Notes: generated by a model from the letters alone, not told the origin. Counted from the stretch's first letter, positions 9,044-19,404 are shown. The stretch: DNA of 64,000 nt from Rhodoblastus sp963704565 (GCA_963704565.1 OY969917.1:3844001-3908000); one strand, 5' to 3'. Numbers and translations are program-made.

Positions 9044-9250
9044 GTGAGCAACGCAGACGAGAAGCGCGTCAATCACTTGGCCGAGCGGAAAGGTTTTCAT
9101 CTGGAGAAGGGGGGACATGGAAAGGGCCATGGCCGCTTTTGCATTAAGAACGTAGCCGAGGGCTCAAGGATGCGTTCTGGCGTCCCCGACCACGAGTATT
9201 CCTTTTCGTTGGAAGAGGCTGAGGCCTGGCTTTCCGCCCACTCGAAATGA
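9044..9250 (+). CDS. Small conserved hypothetical protein
   Basis: About 68 residues. GTG at 9044 is chosen because GGAG lies 7 bp upstream; an in-frame ATG at 9011 has no ribosome-binding site. The body contains LAERKGFHLEKG and ends with the segment YSFSLEEAEAWLSAHSK. This resembles small rhizobial proteins in which a basic N-terminal part is followed by a YSLTLDEVEAWL-like tail. No function is known for that group, and the resemblance is from memory. Confidence 0.55.
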   Translation: MSNADEKRVNHLAERKGFHLEKGGHGKGHGRFCIKNVAEGSRMRSGVPDHEYSFSLEEAEAWLSAHSK

Positions 9251-9415
9251 TCCCGACATTCCCGCCTTTGGCGAATCTTCGCCCTTGGTAATTCGCGAGC
9301 GAACTATCGCTTTGAGCCTTTCTGCCGCTAGCGGGACCGACGCAAAACGAGCGTGCGTCGCAGTTGAAGCCTGTTTAGTAATATCGCAAACCTCAGGCAT
9401 ATGGTTTGAACACGC

Positions 9416-9444
9416 CTTGAATCACACCGAAGGCATGACCATGT
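9416..9444 (+). promoter_or_regulatory. Candidate RpoH (sigma-32) promoter of groESL
   Basis: CTTGAA at 9416-9421 and CCATGT at 9439-9444 are separated by 17 bp. This fits the general form of alphaproteobacterial heat-shock promoters (CTTGAA, about 17 bp, CCATAT-like). Transcription would start close to 9451, placing the CIRCE element right at the start of the transcript. Assignment is by eye. Confidence 0.55.
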
Positions 9445-9450
9445 GAAGCT

Positions 9451-9489
9451 GGCCCTTTAGCACTCATGTTAGATGAGTGCTAAAGGGCC
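9451..9489 (+). promoter_or_regulatory. CIRCE operator (HrcA site), extended palindrome
   Basis: TTAGCACTC at 9457-9465, a 9-bp spacer and GAGTGCTAA at 9475-9483 are an exact match to the CIRCE consensus bound by the HrcA repressor. The inverted repeat continues outward to GGCCCTTTAGCACTC / GAGTGCTAAAGGGCC, 15-bp perfect arms over 9451-9489. groES begins 68 bp downstream. Together with the upstream RpoH-like promoter this suggests dual control of groESL. Confidence 0.95.
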
Positions 9490-9556
9490 GAAACCTTCGC
9501 TCAGCGGCGCACCTTCCTGCTCAAAACGTGCTCTGGCTCCAATCAAGGAAAACAAT

Positions 9557-9844
9557 ATGGCGTTCCGTCCCCTTCATGACCGGGTTGTGCTCAGACGCCT
9601 TGAGGGCGAAGAGAAGACCAAGGGTGGCATCATCATTCCCGACACCGCCAAGGAAAAGCCGCAGGAGGGCGAAGTCGTCGCCGTCGGTCCCGGCGCGCGC
9701 GACGAGAGCGGCAAGATCGTCCCGCTCGACGTGAAGGCCGGCGATCGCGTCCTGTTTGGCAAATGGTCCGGCACAGAAGTCAAAATTGACGGCCAGGAGC
9801 TGTTGATCATGAAGGAAAGCGACATTCTGGGAATCGTCGGCTGA
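9557..9844 (+). CDS. groES: Co-chaperonin GroES
   Basis: A 95-residue heptameric lid of the GroEL chaperonin. The start is set at 9557 (MAFRPLHDRVVLRRLE), which gives the normal family length; a longer frame from 9473 would run through the CIRCE element. Visible landmarks are RPLHDRV at the start, the mobile-loop region EGEEKTKGGIIIPDTAKEKP and the C-terminal motif ILGIVG. It forms an operon with groEL 53 bp downstream, under CIRCE/HrcA control. Confidence 0.97.
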   Translation: MAFRPLHDRVVLRRLEGEEKTKGGIIIPDTAKEKPQEGEVVAVGPGARDESGKIVPLDVKAGDRVLFGKWSGTEVKIDGQELLIMKESDILGIVG

Positions 9845-9897
9845 TCCTCCCCGCTTTCCACGAACCCAAGATTTTTTTCTTTCGGAGTTGAACCACC

Positions 9898-11522
<1,625 letters not shown>

Positions 11523-11529
<7 letters not shown>

Positions 11530-11937
11530 AGCGTTCGGCGCCATTTGCAGCGTCTGGGGTTTTCCGCAATGGCCATAAGGAGTTGCGCGATCTGGGCGAG
11601 GCGGGTTCGAGGTGTTTCCTGAAATATGCATATGGCGTCAGACGACGAGAGGACCAAACTGCTTCTCGCCGTCCCTAACGCAGCGACCTCGGCGTCGCTG
11701 AGCTCAGAACGCAGGGCGGGCTGCGCGGCTTTGGCCGCCAGCTTGGCCTCGGCCTTCGCAAATTCTATTTCCCAGAAGAGGTTGCGTTCGGCGGCGATGC
11801 GCCGCGCGACCTTGGGGTCGCGCTCGCCGAGGCTTTCGCGAATGAATTTTCAGCCCAAATCGCCTGGATCTTGGGTGGGACGCGCCGCCTGAAATAATCG
11901 ACGGCTCCCCGACGGACGACATTGCGCACGAGACTCA
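11523..11937 (-). pseudogene. Possible frameshifted gene remnant, unknown family
   Basis: Two adjacent minus-strand frames look like one broken protein. The upstream part reads PPKIQAIWAENSFAKAS. Close to 11830 the sense switches frame to DPKVARRIAAERNLFWEIEF, then AKAEAKLAAKAAQPALRSEL and a tail that closes at 11523, inside groEL. The helical Ala/Glu/Lys composition is protein-like, but I do not recognise the family. It lies just outside the island's left border and may be debris from earlier integration. Low confidence. Confidence 0.3.
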
Positions 11938-12329
11938 TGTCCGAAACACACCGCTGGGCCACAGTTCTGGCCGAAAACAGGCTGTCATTTCAACAGTTTA
12001 ATGGAAATCGAGGTCTCGAGGCAAGGGTGGCGGAGAGGGAGGGACTCTCAGCCCCGCGCCTCGTAACCCCCTGAAAATCCGTGTGTCCGCTCCGACCAGG
12101 AGCCAGATCTCGCGCATGGATACCCCATTGGGCGCCAAATGTCGATCCGGCCGGCACGCTGGCGCTCCAGAAAATCGACTCTCAGCCTCAAAGAAAAACT
12201 GTCGAATTGACTCTCAGCGATACTTACGTTCTACGAACGATAAACGAGATTATTGCGATATAGCGTTAAATTGTGCTTGCGATAATGCGAATCCGCGGCA
12301 TGCTATAGGCTCGCAACTCGGAGGCCGAC
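11530..12329. other. groEL-island junction region
   Basis: About 800 bp without an intact gene. On the minus strand a frameshifted coding remnant is possible (separate entry). The left attachment-site copy lies at 12027-12044. From 12045 to 12329, inside the island, I see only AT-richer spacer and the GGAGG site of the first island gene. Confidence 0.5.
12027..12044 (+). repeat. Left attachment-site copy of the tRNA-Ser 3' end
   Basis: Eighteen bases identical to the 3' end (plus encoded CCA) of the tRNA-Ser gene at 46365-46454, in the same orientation. Homology breaks after the next base: position 12045 mismatches, two further bases match, then it diverges. No tRNA cloverleaf continues here. 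This is what integration into a tRNA 3' end leaves at the distal border. Confidence 0.82.
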
Positions 12330-13292
12330 ATGCTGCATCTCGACATGAATTCATTCCGTGAAGCCACTTCCCAATCGCGCAAGGCGATGAACGCGCAGCG
12401 GCGGAAGACGGCGCGAACCTTCAATTCGGGCTTAGCCGAGGCCGCCCGCGTCGTGGGCCTGGACCAGGTCGCCATGTCCTACCCGGCGCTGGTCGGCGCG
12501 CTCGCCATGGCCGCGGAGGAGGCGGGACTGAATGCCGACGCGCTCGCCCGGCTCGAAGGGAAGGGCGCCACGCTGCTCGCGTCACTCGTCGCCCAGGGCA
12601 AGCCGGCCGGCGCCGAGGACGTGGTCGTCATCCTGCCGACGCCGGCGAGCGAGACGCTCGATGCGGCCCTGACCGAGTTGGGGTTGACTTGCAACACGGA
12701 CAAGAGGCGGAAGGCGCCGTTCAACCAGATCTGGGAGGGGAAGGCGATTGCCGCCGAACTCGCCGTTCTGGTCGAACCGGCGGCCGGCGTGGTCAATGCC
12801 GTTCGTACGCCCAAGCCGGAGCGGTCGACCGCGCAGACGGCGGAGGCGGCGGAGGCGGCGGAGGAGATGACGAAGGCGCCCGCTGGCGCGGCGGCGGAAT
12901 GCGAGTCGCCCCCGAACCCCGACAATCTGCGTCCCACCAAGGCTGAGGGCGCGTCCGTCGCCGCGGTGTCAAATGGTCCGAATTTCGCCAAAGCGTCGTC
13001 GCCGATGAGCGACGGCGGCAGACCAAACGATGGATCGCGCGCAGTGCAGATGCATGCGCCTGCTGAGAATGGAATTTCCTCGATCTTGGGCCAACGGACC
13101 GGCGCCGAGGCAACGAAGGCGCCCGCGCAGAGCGCTGCCTTCTCAACGCGGGTGTCGGCGCCCAACGTCGTCAGCGGGAACGTGAGAGCGCCCACGACGG
13201 CCGTCGAGGCGAAGTCGCACGTCGCCCCGGGCGCCGAATTGCGCGGGGCCCTCGTCTCCCCGACCAAGGAGAACGGCAATGCCGGGGCTTGA
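12330..13292 (+). CDS. Hypothetical protein, first island gene
   Basis: A 320-residue protein starting at 12330 with GGAGG 5 bp upstream. The N-terminal 150 residues look folded (basic start SQSRKAMNAQRRKTARTF, then VVGLDQVAMSYPALVGALAM and helical segments). The C-terminal half is Ala/Pro/Thr-rich and probably disordered (AQTAEAAEAAEEMTKAPAG). I recognise no family. It overlaps the next gene by 14 bp, which suggests translational coupling and a two-protein unit next to the left attachment site. Confidence 0.6.
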   Translation: MLHLDMNSFREATSQSRKAMNAQRRKTARTFNSGLAEAARVVGLDQVAMSYPALVGALAMAAEEAGLNADALARLEGKGATLLASLVAQGKPAGAEDVVVILPTPASETLDAALTELGLTCNTDKRRKAPFNQIWEGKAIAAELAVLVEPAAGVVNAVRTPKPERSTAQTAEAAEAAEEMTKAPAGAAAECESPPNPDNLRPTKAEGASVAAVSNGPNFAKASSPMSDGGRPNDGSRAVQMHAPAENGISSILGQRTGAEATKAPAQSAAFSTRVSAPNVVSGNVRAPTTAVEAKSHVAPGAELRGALVSPTKENGNAGA

Positions 13293-13602
13293 GAAACAGT
13301 CGCGGCTCGAACGGATCAAGGAGCGCAAATTCAGGAAGGCCGTATACCAACAGGCGTATCGCGACGAGCGCCTGGGCCTCCCCGACAAGCGCCGGATCGC
13401 CACCACATTGCTCGACGCGCTCATCGAGTTCGAGAGCCGGAAGCCGAACTTCATTTACGAGCGTTTGTTCGGTATTGTCGTCGACAGACTGGCCCCGATT
13501 TTCGACCGCGACGCTCTTTGGGCGCAGATCAATGCGCTCCGGACGAGGGCATACGAAAAGGCGGAGGACGCCAAGTTTCGCCGGCGCAAGGATCGGACCT
13601 GA
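13279..13602 (+). CDS. Hypothetical basic helical protein
   Basis: A 107-residue highly charged protein (LERIKERKFRKAVYQQAYRD, ending EKAEDAKFRRRKDRT) with a central hydrophobic helix (IYERLFGIVVDRLAPIF). It begins inside the end of the preceding gene, so the pair is probably translated together. Family not recognised; the composition fits a nucleic-acid-binding or partner protein, which is inference. Confidence 0.55.
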   Translation: MPGLEKQSRLERIKERKFRKAVYQQAYRDERLGLPDKRRIATTLLDALIEFESRKPNFIYERLFGIVVDRLAPIFDRDALWAQINALRTRAYEKAEDAKFRRRKDRT

Positions 13603-13732
13603 CACTCGGCAAGTCCACGCCGTGGACAGGCGATCCGCGCCTCCTCCCCCCGTTACTTCCGCACACGCCGTGGACAGTTTCGGAATGGGGACCAGAGGCT
13701 GTGAGGGTCAGGGTTCGGGCCTGAACTCCTCT

Positions 13733-14353
13733 TTATTGCCCTTTGCAACAATAATGAGCGCCACCCGCCAGCGGCCTCTGAAGCGCCATCGCCTCCACCG
13801 CCGGCGCGCGCAGCCAGACCTCTGTCTGCCCCTCGGCCATCAGGATGACGGGCATCGGGATGGATCGGCGCCGCATCGGCGTTGGCGTCGGTGGTCAGGA
13901 ACGCGAATATGTCCGCATTGACCTCTCCCTCCTTGGCCTATCTTGTGGACGTCCAGTTCGTCCAGATGCCGGCGAGGGCAGGCGAGGGGACGGTCCTCGC
14001 CGAGGGCGAACCAGGCCGGGATTTTCTTGCCGCCGGGGCCGGTCTCATTTTCCGAGAACGAGGTAAAGGGCACGATGCAGCGAATGGCCAGTCCGATCCA
14101 GCGCCGCCAGTGCGGCGAGGCGGTGTTCCGGACGTTGGTGAGTCAGGGGTCCGTCGTCCTGCCATTGAGTGCGAAGGCGGGCGAGGGAATGCCCCACTTG
14201 GCGATCGCCAATTCGCGGTCGCCGGCGGCCATCCTGACGACCGGCGCCGGATAGTTGGGAAAGACGCCCGGCTTCGGCAGCAGGTTGACGGTCAGGTGTC
14301 GAGACTCACGGACGCTCTTGCCACGGTTTAGAAATCGAGCGACCCTAGCAAAG
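13733..14353 (-). pseudogene. Broken SRAP (YedK/HMCES-like) gene
   Basis: The minus strand carries most of an SRAP peptidase/abasic-site crosslinking protein in pieces: LLPKPGVFPNYPAPVV, then TNVRNTASPHW, RCIVPFTSFSENE, AGIWTNW, FLTTDANADAAPIHPDA, MPVILMAEG and ALQRPL, in the order expected for the family. The frame is interrupted by a TGA inside the DPxLTN segment, a frameshift before AGIWTNW, a TAG after the TSTR residues and another frameshift at PDA/MPVIL. The usual N-terminal MC start with the catalytic Cys is missing. Intact homologues bind abasic sites in single-stranded DNA; this copy is dead. Confidence 0.8.
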
Positions 14354-14415
14354 GCTCAGCTCTGCGCAGCGAGCGGGAGCAAAATAACATCATGTTTTTA
14401 CGAAGGCCAAATTAA

Positions 14416-14967
14416 ATGACTTCGGTGGACATCAAATGGAAAAGGCTAAAAATAGAGCCAGACGATACATGGAAACGTATTGAGGAAAAGCTAAGCCATA
14501 TTGGCATTAAGGCGAACCAACTAGGTCGTGTCGTTTACGTAATTCGTGCAGCAAATGCCTTTTCCATACGATATCCGAAACGACACTCTCCCGTCTTGTA
14601 CATAGGTGAGGGGCGTTTTAAGCAAAGAATCGCCGCACACAAGAAGTGGATCGCAAAAATTTATGATCTGACGAACGTGGTACCAATTGAGGTTCTCATC
14701 TGCCTTCCTCGTGTAAAAAACAATAGATTTGCTTATAAGGATTATGAGGCACACCTGCTTGAGGTGTTCTATGCGCGATACGGATCGCTGCCGCTACGAA
14801 ATGCTATTCATGAGACCAAGCATTATAATCATATTTACGCAAATGTCGCAACGGCAGCGGTTCTTGGACCGGGCAAGGGGAAAAGATATCATTGGGCGCT
14901 TGAGCCATTGAAATCAAACATATTCTACAAGCGATTCACACAAACTCACATTCAGCCGGCCGCATAA
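14416..14967 (+). CDS. GIY-YIG-like nuclease, AT-rich
   Basis: A 183-residue protein. Residues about 39-75 show VVYVIRAANAF, PVLYIGEG and RIAAHKKW, matching the GxY...YIG core followed by the conserved Arg/His region of GIY-YIG endonucleases. Downstream YEAHLLEVF supplies the Glu expected on the catalytic helix. Base composition is clearly more AT-rich than the flanking genes, suggesting separate acquisition. The second island gene of this type is at 31299. No partner methylase is adjacent. A role in DNA cleavage is inferred from fold motifs. Confidence 0.6.
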   Translation: MTSVDIKWKRLKIEPDDTWKRIEEKLSHIGIKANQLGRVVYVIRAANAFSIRYPKRHSPVLYIGEGRFKQRIAAHKKWIAKIYDLTNVVPIEVLICLPRVKNNRFAYKDYEAHLLEVFYARYGSLPLRNAIHETKHYNHIYANVATAAVLGPGKGKRYHWALEPLKSNIFYKRFTQTHIQPAA

Positions 14968-15002
14968 AATTGGCGAAATATTGAATAGATAAGGCCTTTG
15001 TA

Positions 15003-16155
15003 ATGCCTACTTATGGATGGGTTCGTGAAGACGCATGGGAAGCCTTTCTTGAAGGGACGGAGGCGGTGCCTTCTCCGGGGCTGCCATTGCCGCCGCGCTT
15101 CAACTGTCCGTTCTGTTCGAGAGTCCTTGCCGATCAGCGCGAGCTACAGGACCACGTGGCCGACGAGCACCGAATCGACCGTCCTGTCTTCATGGTCGAC
15201 GGGCACGAGCCAGCCTCTGAATTCACCATTCGAAAACACTGCGCCCCAGACAGGTACATCGTCGCGAACGCGACCAGCGTTAGAATGGTCATCGACGGCG
15301 AACGTGTGAAAGCGCCGCCGCCATCCGAACTCGGCCGAAGGCTGGCTGAATTAAAGTGGGCGACCGTCGAGGTGACGTTGATCAATGCGGCGCAGCGGAC
15401 TGCTGCGCCCGTCACCAGCGCGTATCGGATTTCGATAATGGTCGCCGACCAAAGGGACCCTTCAAGGTGTCGAGTTGGCGTTCGTCCAATGGATCACGGA
15501 TCAAAACCTCTCGATCGAATCAATCCGGAAGTTTCTGGACGACGGCAGATGCCAAGGCACCGGCGCAGATTATGCCGACGGCTTGGCCAATTACGCCATG
15601 GGCATACTCGTCAAGGAGCGCCCGGAAGGTCAGGATCTGAGTTCGCCCTTGGCGCGATACCGCGATCTGTACGGAGCTTCACTGGAGAGTCTTCTGCATT
15701 ATGATCGCCCCTTCGCCACGTTGCTGTGTTCGATCATACGGTTCGCGCTGAATATCTCGAACGACATCGCTCAGGAGACGGGTTTCTGGGAACTCGACCT
15801 TGCCTCGGCGATGTTAAAAGGCCCCAACCAGAAACTCGTCATGACATCAAGGCCGGCAACGGGGAGCCGGCGCAACGCCTGTCCCATAGACCACGGCACC
15901 GGCAGGATCTTGGACCTGGCGACCAGATTGGCTCGACAAGACCGGTGGGGGCCGATCCTGACCGATGAATGCCGGCAAATCGCAGAATCTGATACGCTCG
16001 ACGTCATGGATCGACAGAAGGCGCTCGCGCTTTGGGCTGCGACAGCATGGAGATTGAAGGCGTTCGAAAACGCGCATGACCCTCTCGCACAGCTATCCGC
16101 GACCTATCCATTCTCAACCTGGGCCAACGCCTGTCTTGAAACGGTGAGTAAGTGA
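15003..16155 (+). pseudogene. C2H2 zinc-finger protein with internal frameshift, first gene of Hsp70 cassette
   Basis: Two overlapping frames (15003-15704 and 15475-16155) form one protein of about 383 residues if a frameshift near 15440-15470 is corrected: ISIMVAD continues naturally as TKGTLQGVELAFVQWITDQ. The N-terminus holds a C2H2 finger (CPFC at 35-38, His 51 and His 56, spacing C-x2-C-x12-H-x4-H). The long C-terminal part is helical and unrecognised. The second frame overlaps the following coiled-coil gene by 4 bp, so the unit is an operon. The shift may be a true mutation, programmed, or a sequencing error; a separately translated second half from TTG 15475 is possible. Confidence 0.6.
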
Positions 16156-17201
16156 CCAAATCGCACCCCGAAATGTCTCACACCTCGGAGACGCCTCCAT
16201 CCGCGACGGAGGCGCCTGCCACAGCAAAGGTCCGTCGCAACACCAAGGGCGGCGACGACAGTTCCGCCGAGGAGGTCGTCGTCAGTCCGACGCTCGCCAC
16301 GTACTTCGGGACGTCGCCGGTTCCCGCCGCTGCCTTCGTGAAAGCCGTGAGGACGGGAAAGGTGCGTCGGTTTACGGAAGCCGACATTCAGGAGGCGTCG
16401 GCGCTGATTGCGAGCACCGACGCTCACGGTCGGCGCCTCCTCGCACTCGCGTCGCTGTCCAAACTGCCCGACGCGATCGAGCGCTGGGTTTGGGTGGCGG
16501 TGCAACAGCGCATCAGGGCGGTTCTTCCCTCCGATTTTGACCCTCTCCAAGCCGACGCGGTCGAAACCTACGATACCCTTCTTCGGCAGATTTCGTCGTC
16601 GATCTCATCAGGAGAAGACAAGGATCAGCGAGAGGTCGGGGAGACGCTGCTCCGCCTGTGCCTCGTTTGGCTGGTGTCCCGTCGCTCGCTAGACAACTGG
16701 ACCGCCTTCGAGAAGCTGAAGGCGACCTTCTTCAAGGATGACGTCGCGGCTGCCAAGGCCGCCCGCAAGGTGCTGACCCGCGGCAAAATCGCCGACATCT
16801 CGAACGCTTCAGCCGTCGCCGGTCTTGCTCGCGAAACCATCCGAGAAGCGCGGTCGGAGGCGGAGATCGAAAAGCGGCGGCAGGCGACGCTGCAATCGCA
16901 GCTGAACGCCGCGCATATCGCGATTGCCGAGATTCGCGGCGAGGTCGAACGCGTGTCACGCGAACGCGACTCCCTCGTCCAACAGTTGCAGGAGGTGAAG
17001 GCTCAATTTGAACAGAGCCGCCAGCATTCTGGACACGATATTACCGACCTGAAGACCCGGCAGAACGCGCTTCTTCAAGAGCGTGTCGTCCCCATGGTGA
17101 GCGACGCGATCGACGCATTGGAAATGGATCCGCCAGCCCCCGACATCGCAGTGAGACGTTTGAAATTAGCCCTTTCCTCCATCGAGACCGAAAAGCAATG
17201 A
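16152..17201 (+). CDS. Coiled-coil protein, second gene of Hsp70 cassette
   Basis: A 349-residue protein. The first 50 residues are Ser/Thr/Ala-rich and probably disordered. Residues about 55-200 are helical (VAVQQRIRAVLPSDFDPLQ; LLRLCLVWLVSRRSL). Residues about 210-300 form a strong coiled coil (EAEIEKRRQATLQSQLNAAH; EVERVSRERDSLVQQLQEVK), followed by a short helical end. It starts 4 bp before the stop of the preceding gene and ends 4 bp into the Hsp70 gene. By position and shape it could act like GrpE as a partner of the ATPase, but I see no GrpE signature. Confidence 0.7.
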   Translation: MTKSHPEMSHTSETPPSATEAPATAKVRRNTKGGDDSSAEEVVVSPTLATYFGTSPVPAAAFVKAVRTGKVRRFTEADIQEASALIASTDAHGRRLLALASLSKLPDAIERWVWVAVQQRIRAVLPSDFDPLQADAVETYDTLLRQISSSISSGEDKDQREVGETLLRLCLVWLVSRRSLDNWTAFEKLKATFFKDDVAAAKAARKVLTRGKIADISNASAVAGLARETIREARSEAEIEKRRQATLQSQLNAAHIAIAEIRGEVERVSRERDSLVQQLQEVKAQFEQSRQHSGHDITDLKTRQNALLQERVVPMVSDAIDALEMDPPAPDIAVRRLKLALSSIETEKQ

Positions 17202-19132
17202 GCAGTTCCTCCTTCGGCATCGACTTCGGGACGACAAACAGCTTGGCGGCGCTGATTTCCGGCGATCGGGCGATTTCGCTTGTCGACACCTCATCCGGCC
17301 GCCCCCACCAGTCCGTCATCTGGTACAGAGGCTCCGAGACGATCGTAGGCCGCGATGCCCGGCAGTATTTGGACCTCGCCGAAGGAGGCGCCCCCGCCGG
17401 TTTCGTCCGTTCTCCGAAAATGAGATTGCGACGGGGCGGCCAAATCTTCGTCGATGGCCGGCCGGTCGATCCGACCGACGCCGTCGCCGAGGTGTTGAAG
17501 CACCTGAAGCTGGATGCCGCCAAAGACAGAAACCACGCCCCGGGCCACGTTCTGGATCGTGCCGTGATGACGATCCCGGTCGATTTCGGAGGGCCTGAAC
17601 GCCGGGCGCTCCGCGAGGCAGCCAAGAAGGCCGGCATCGGGGTGACCCAATTCGTTCACGAGCCAGTTGCCGCCCTCTACGCGCACCTCAGGTCGAAACC
17701 GGACTTTCGCCACGAGCTGGCCCATCTCGAAGGGCGATCGATACTCGTTTTCGACTGGGGTGGCGGCACGCTGGATCTCACGCTCTGCCGGATACACGGC
17801 GGCTCCATCATGCAGATCGCAAACCTCGGCGACAACGAGGTGGGTGGCGACGAATTCGACAACCGGCTGAGAAACCTGTTCCGGCGTAAACACGCCGAAG
17901 CCCACGGCATGGAGGATGTGACCGCCCTCGAACAGCCTGGCATGGCGGCAAGGCTGCTCAACCAGTGCGAGTTCGTGAAGATCGCCCTGTCGGACCCGAA
18001 AACGGAGATCGGCGACGTCATCATCCGCAACTTCCTGAAGACGGAGAAGGCGGGGCGCGACCTGCGTGGCTCCGTCACCAAGACGGAGCTCGAGGACCTG
18101 TGCGCGGACATAATCAAGAGGGGGCTGTCCAAGATCGACGCCATTCTTGAGCACGGCCGCCTCACCTACCAGGACGTTGAGCTTTGCCTCGCGACTGGAG
18201 GCATGGTCAACATGCCGGCCATTCAGCGCGGTCTCACCGAACGGTTCCTCGGGCGGGTGCCTAGGCTAACCAACGGCGACCGGATCATCGCGGAAGGCGC
18301 CGCTTGGATCGCGCATGACGGTCTGCGACTGACGTTGTCGAAGCCCATCGAGCTTCTCGTCGCCGATAGTTCCGGATACGGCAGCTATCATCCGCTGGTT
18401 CCGGCCGGCCTCAAGCTCCCGATGGAAAACCAGGTTATCCCAGCCGTCAATTCGAGGCTTTTCTGCGTCGATCCTCGCGAGGGGGTTGCCACCTTCGAAT
18501 TCGCGAAGCCGGTGAAGATAGGAACCCCCTTTCCTAACGACCCCCGAGAGACTGTCTGCGTCGCCAGCGTGCCTGTCGATCCGAAGGCGCCGCCGATGAT
18601 AGAGCGGCTCGAATGCCATCTTCAGATCGATCACAACTACGTCGCGCACGTCCATCTTTTGTCCGCGGGACGTGGCGCGAAAACGACCGCGGAATTCCAC
18701 AACCTGGACTTTGCCTTGGCGCTCCCGAAAGGCAACACCGTGGGCGGAATCGCGGCGAACGACGACAAGAGTCTTCTCGGAGGTGAACCGATAATCCTGA
18801 GCGCCTCCGGTAAAAGCACGGTGGCGCAACGGAGCAACGTCGTAGTGGAGCGCGAGGACGCCGCTGGCCACGACGATCTGTGGCGATTGGTGCCCGGCGA
18901 TCTCGTGACCAACTGGAAACCGGACTATTTCGACGTGCGCAATGGGGTCGCGAGCAAGAGGCAGGAGTTCGAACGGATTTTCTATGTTCCTTGCTCGCGG
19001 TGCGGCCGGCTGGAAACTCAGATCAAGGCAGAGGGGCCTGTAGAGGAGTGCCGAGGCCGCGCGTGCGGCAAGGCTTTGGCCCCTCCCGCCGAAACAAATA
19101 ACGCGATAGGTCAAGTGACGGACCGTATTTGA
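17198..19132 (+). CDS. Hsp70-like ATPase with C-terminal zinc ribbon
   Basis: A 644-residue actin/Hsp70-fold ATPase. Phosphate-1 motif GIDFGTTNSLA is at 7-17, HEPVAALYA at 154-162, phosphate-2 FDWGGGTLDLTL at 185-196 and the adenosine motif ATGGMVNMPAIQRGL at 332-346. The expected lysine region SPKMRL is near 72-77. The part after about 380 does not look like the DnaK substrate-binding domain. It ends in a zinc ribbon (CSRC at 599-602, then C618 and C623), and there is no EEVD or DnaK tail. It is the last gene of a three-gene operon with 4-bp overlaps and no dnaJ or grpE nearby. ATPase class is certain; the biological role is unknown. Confidence 0.88.
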   Translation: MSSSSFGIDFGTTNSLAALISGDRAISLVDTSSGRPHQSVIWYRGSETIVGRDARQYLDLAEGGAPAGFVRSPKMRLRRGGQIFVDGRPVDPTDAVAEVLKHLKLDAAKDRNHAPGHVLDRAVMTIPVDFGGPERRALREAAKKAGIGVTQFVHEPVAALYAHLRSKPDFRHELAHLEGRSILVFDWGGGTLDLTLCRIHGGSIMQIANLGDNEVGGDEFDNRLRNLFRRKHAEAHGMEDVTALEQPGMAARLLNQCEFVKIALSDPKTEIGDVIIRNFLKTEKAGRDLRGSVTKTELEDLCADIIKRGLSKIDAILEHGRLTYQDVELCLATGGMVNMPAIQRGLTERFLGRVPRLTNGDRIIAEGAAWIAHDGLRLTLSKPIELLVADSSGYGSYHPLVPAGLKLPMENQVIPAVNSRLFCVDPREGVATFEFAKPVKIGTPFPNDPRETVCVASVPVDPKAPPMIERLECHLQIDHNYVAHVHLLSAGRGAKTTAEFHNLDFALALPKGNTVGGIAANDDKSLLGGEPIILSASGKSTVAQRSNVVVEREDAAGHDDLWRLVPGDLVTNWKPDYFDVRNGVASKRQEFERIFYVPCSRCGRLETQIKAEGPVEECRGRACGKALAPPAETNNAIGQVTDRI

Positions 19133-19404
19133 GCAGGGCGTATGGCCGACGGAGCAACGTTTGTCTCCCATTGATCAAGGGAACTTGCCAGACCCGATAA
19201 TGGCCGGGGCCGAAAGTCAGGCAATCGCCATATGGCTCGGCTTCCGACAGCGGACACGAAGCCGCCAATAGTTGCGCGCCTTCGCTTGTCGCTATCATCC
19301 AGAAAATGCCGACGCGCGGTTCGCTTGCCTCCGATGTGTGTCCGGATTTGTCGTTCTCGTCTGTCATTCTTATTTCTTGACAGCAACCCACATGGGGACG
19401 CCAA

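Larger units (their letters stand above)
9251..9556. other. groESL leader region
   Basis: Non-coding. The left part (9251-9410) shows nothing recognisable. The right part carries the heat-shock promoter candidate and CIRCE operator annotated separately, then a leader of about 73 bp before groES. Confidence 0.7.

Noticed and set aside
12027..12110. A second tRNA gene at the left repeat
   Set aside because: Only 18 bases match the tRNA-Ser 3' end and no cloverleaf follows; it is an attachment-site copy.
15356..15640. A third-frame ORF inside the zinc-finger gene
   Set aside because: Arg/Ser-rich shadow; the two neighbouring frames account for the protein.
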